Shown: positions 5,995 to 6,151 of the stretch, piece by piece | Position numbering within the stretch: position 1 is the first letter of the stretch | Layout of the letters: each line of letters starts with the position of its first letter | Origin: Chloroflexota bacterium | GTDB taxonomy: Bacteria; Chloroflexota; Dehalococcoidia; JACPQK01 | Assembly: GCA_016190535.1 (NCBI GenBank) | Contig: JACPQK010000020.1 | Location: forward strand, 1 to 6,151 | Length of the DNA stretch: 6,151 nucleotides | Direction of reading: 5' to 3' | The notes under the pieces: generated by a model | Databases searched by the model: none | Seen by the model: only the letters and a program-made list of their open reading frames with translations | What the model was told of the DNA's origin: nothing | Position numbers and translations under genes: made by a program

Positions 5995-6151
5995 CCCTTA
6001 CAGTAGATCAGCGCTGGTTCAGACTTCAGCGCCCGCTCCCGGGTTGTCGTTGTGGACATTCTATGGAGTGATGAATCCCCCAAGCCTAACGGCCAGAAAC
6101 CTGGCAGACTTTTCAAGCTAAGAAGCCACATCGCGCATAAAGGGAAAATCG
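5995..6151. other. Right-edge stretch with no supported gene
   Basis: I see no confident gene here. A stem of GCGCTG (6011-6016) and CAGCGC (6027-6032) with a ten-base loop is present. On the minus strand one frame stays open from the window edge to a stop at 5916, inside the structured element, and includes STTTTRERALKSEP. It could be the degraded tail of a gene lying to the right, for example a transposase, but no family motif supports this. No tRNA fold was recognised. Confidence 0.4.

Overview
This is a GC-rich bacterial chromosomal window with no phage, plasmid or CRISPR signature. All recognisable genes are metabolic or housekeeping. The adjacent ribF and tyrS genes, an ETF alpha subunit, and an uncharacterised protein of a kind I loosely associate with Chloroflexota would fit a Chloroflexota (Dehalococcoidia-like) genome. 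That placement is inference from gene content and base composition; no marker in the window proves it.

Layout. The left part (1-1463) is read on the plus strand. It holds the electron transfer flavoprotein alpha subunit (etfA, cut at its 5' end by the window edge) followed closely by a 145-codon gene of unknown function, probably in the same transcript. A short convergent gap (1464-1579) carries two small inverted repeats. The rest is read on the minus strand, so from right to left: ribF (FAD synthesis), tyrS (tyrosyl-tRNA synthetase) after a 5-base gap, a 186-base spacer, then a CocE/NonD-type alpha/beta hydrolase with its own strong ribosome binding site. A candidate sigma-70-type promoter lies just upstream of ribF. 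The 415 bases right of ribF contain no convincing gene. They do contain a compact 163-bp structure: 17-bp perfect inverted repeats enclosing two 8-bp-stem hairpins.

How the genes relate. RibF makes FMN and FAD, and the ETF alpha subunit binds FAD, so both ends of the window touch flavin metabolism. They are convergent and separate transcripts, so no direct regulatory link is claimed. The ribF-tyrS pair is a housekeeping block. The hydrolase may share its transcript or be separately transcribed.

Most notable observations. (1) Two exact copies of a 19-bp repeat lie inside the tyrS coding sequence, in opposite orientations and different reading frames, each where the protein looks about eight residues longer than expected. 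(2) The structured 163-bp element upstream of ribF has two hairpins that are inverted copies of each other and differ by compensatory base-pair changes. It looks like a non-autonomous palindromic element (IS200/IS605- or MITE-like) or a structured RNA. (3) The CocE-like hydrolase has an intact catalytic triad but altered oxyanion-hole positions. No multi-gene novel system is evident.
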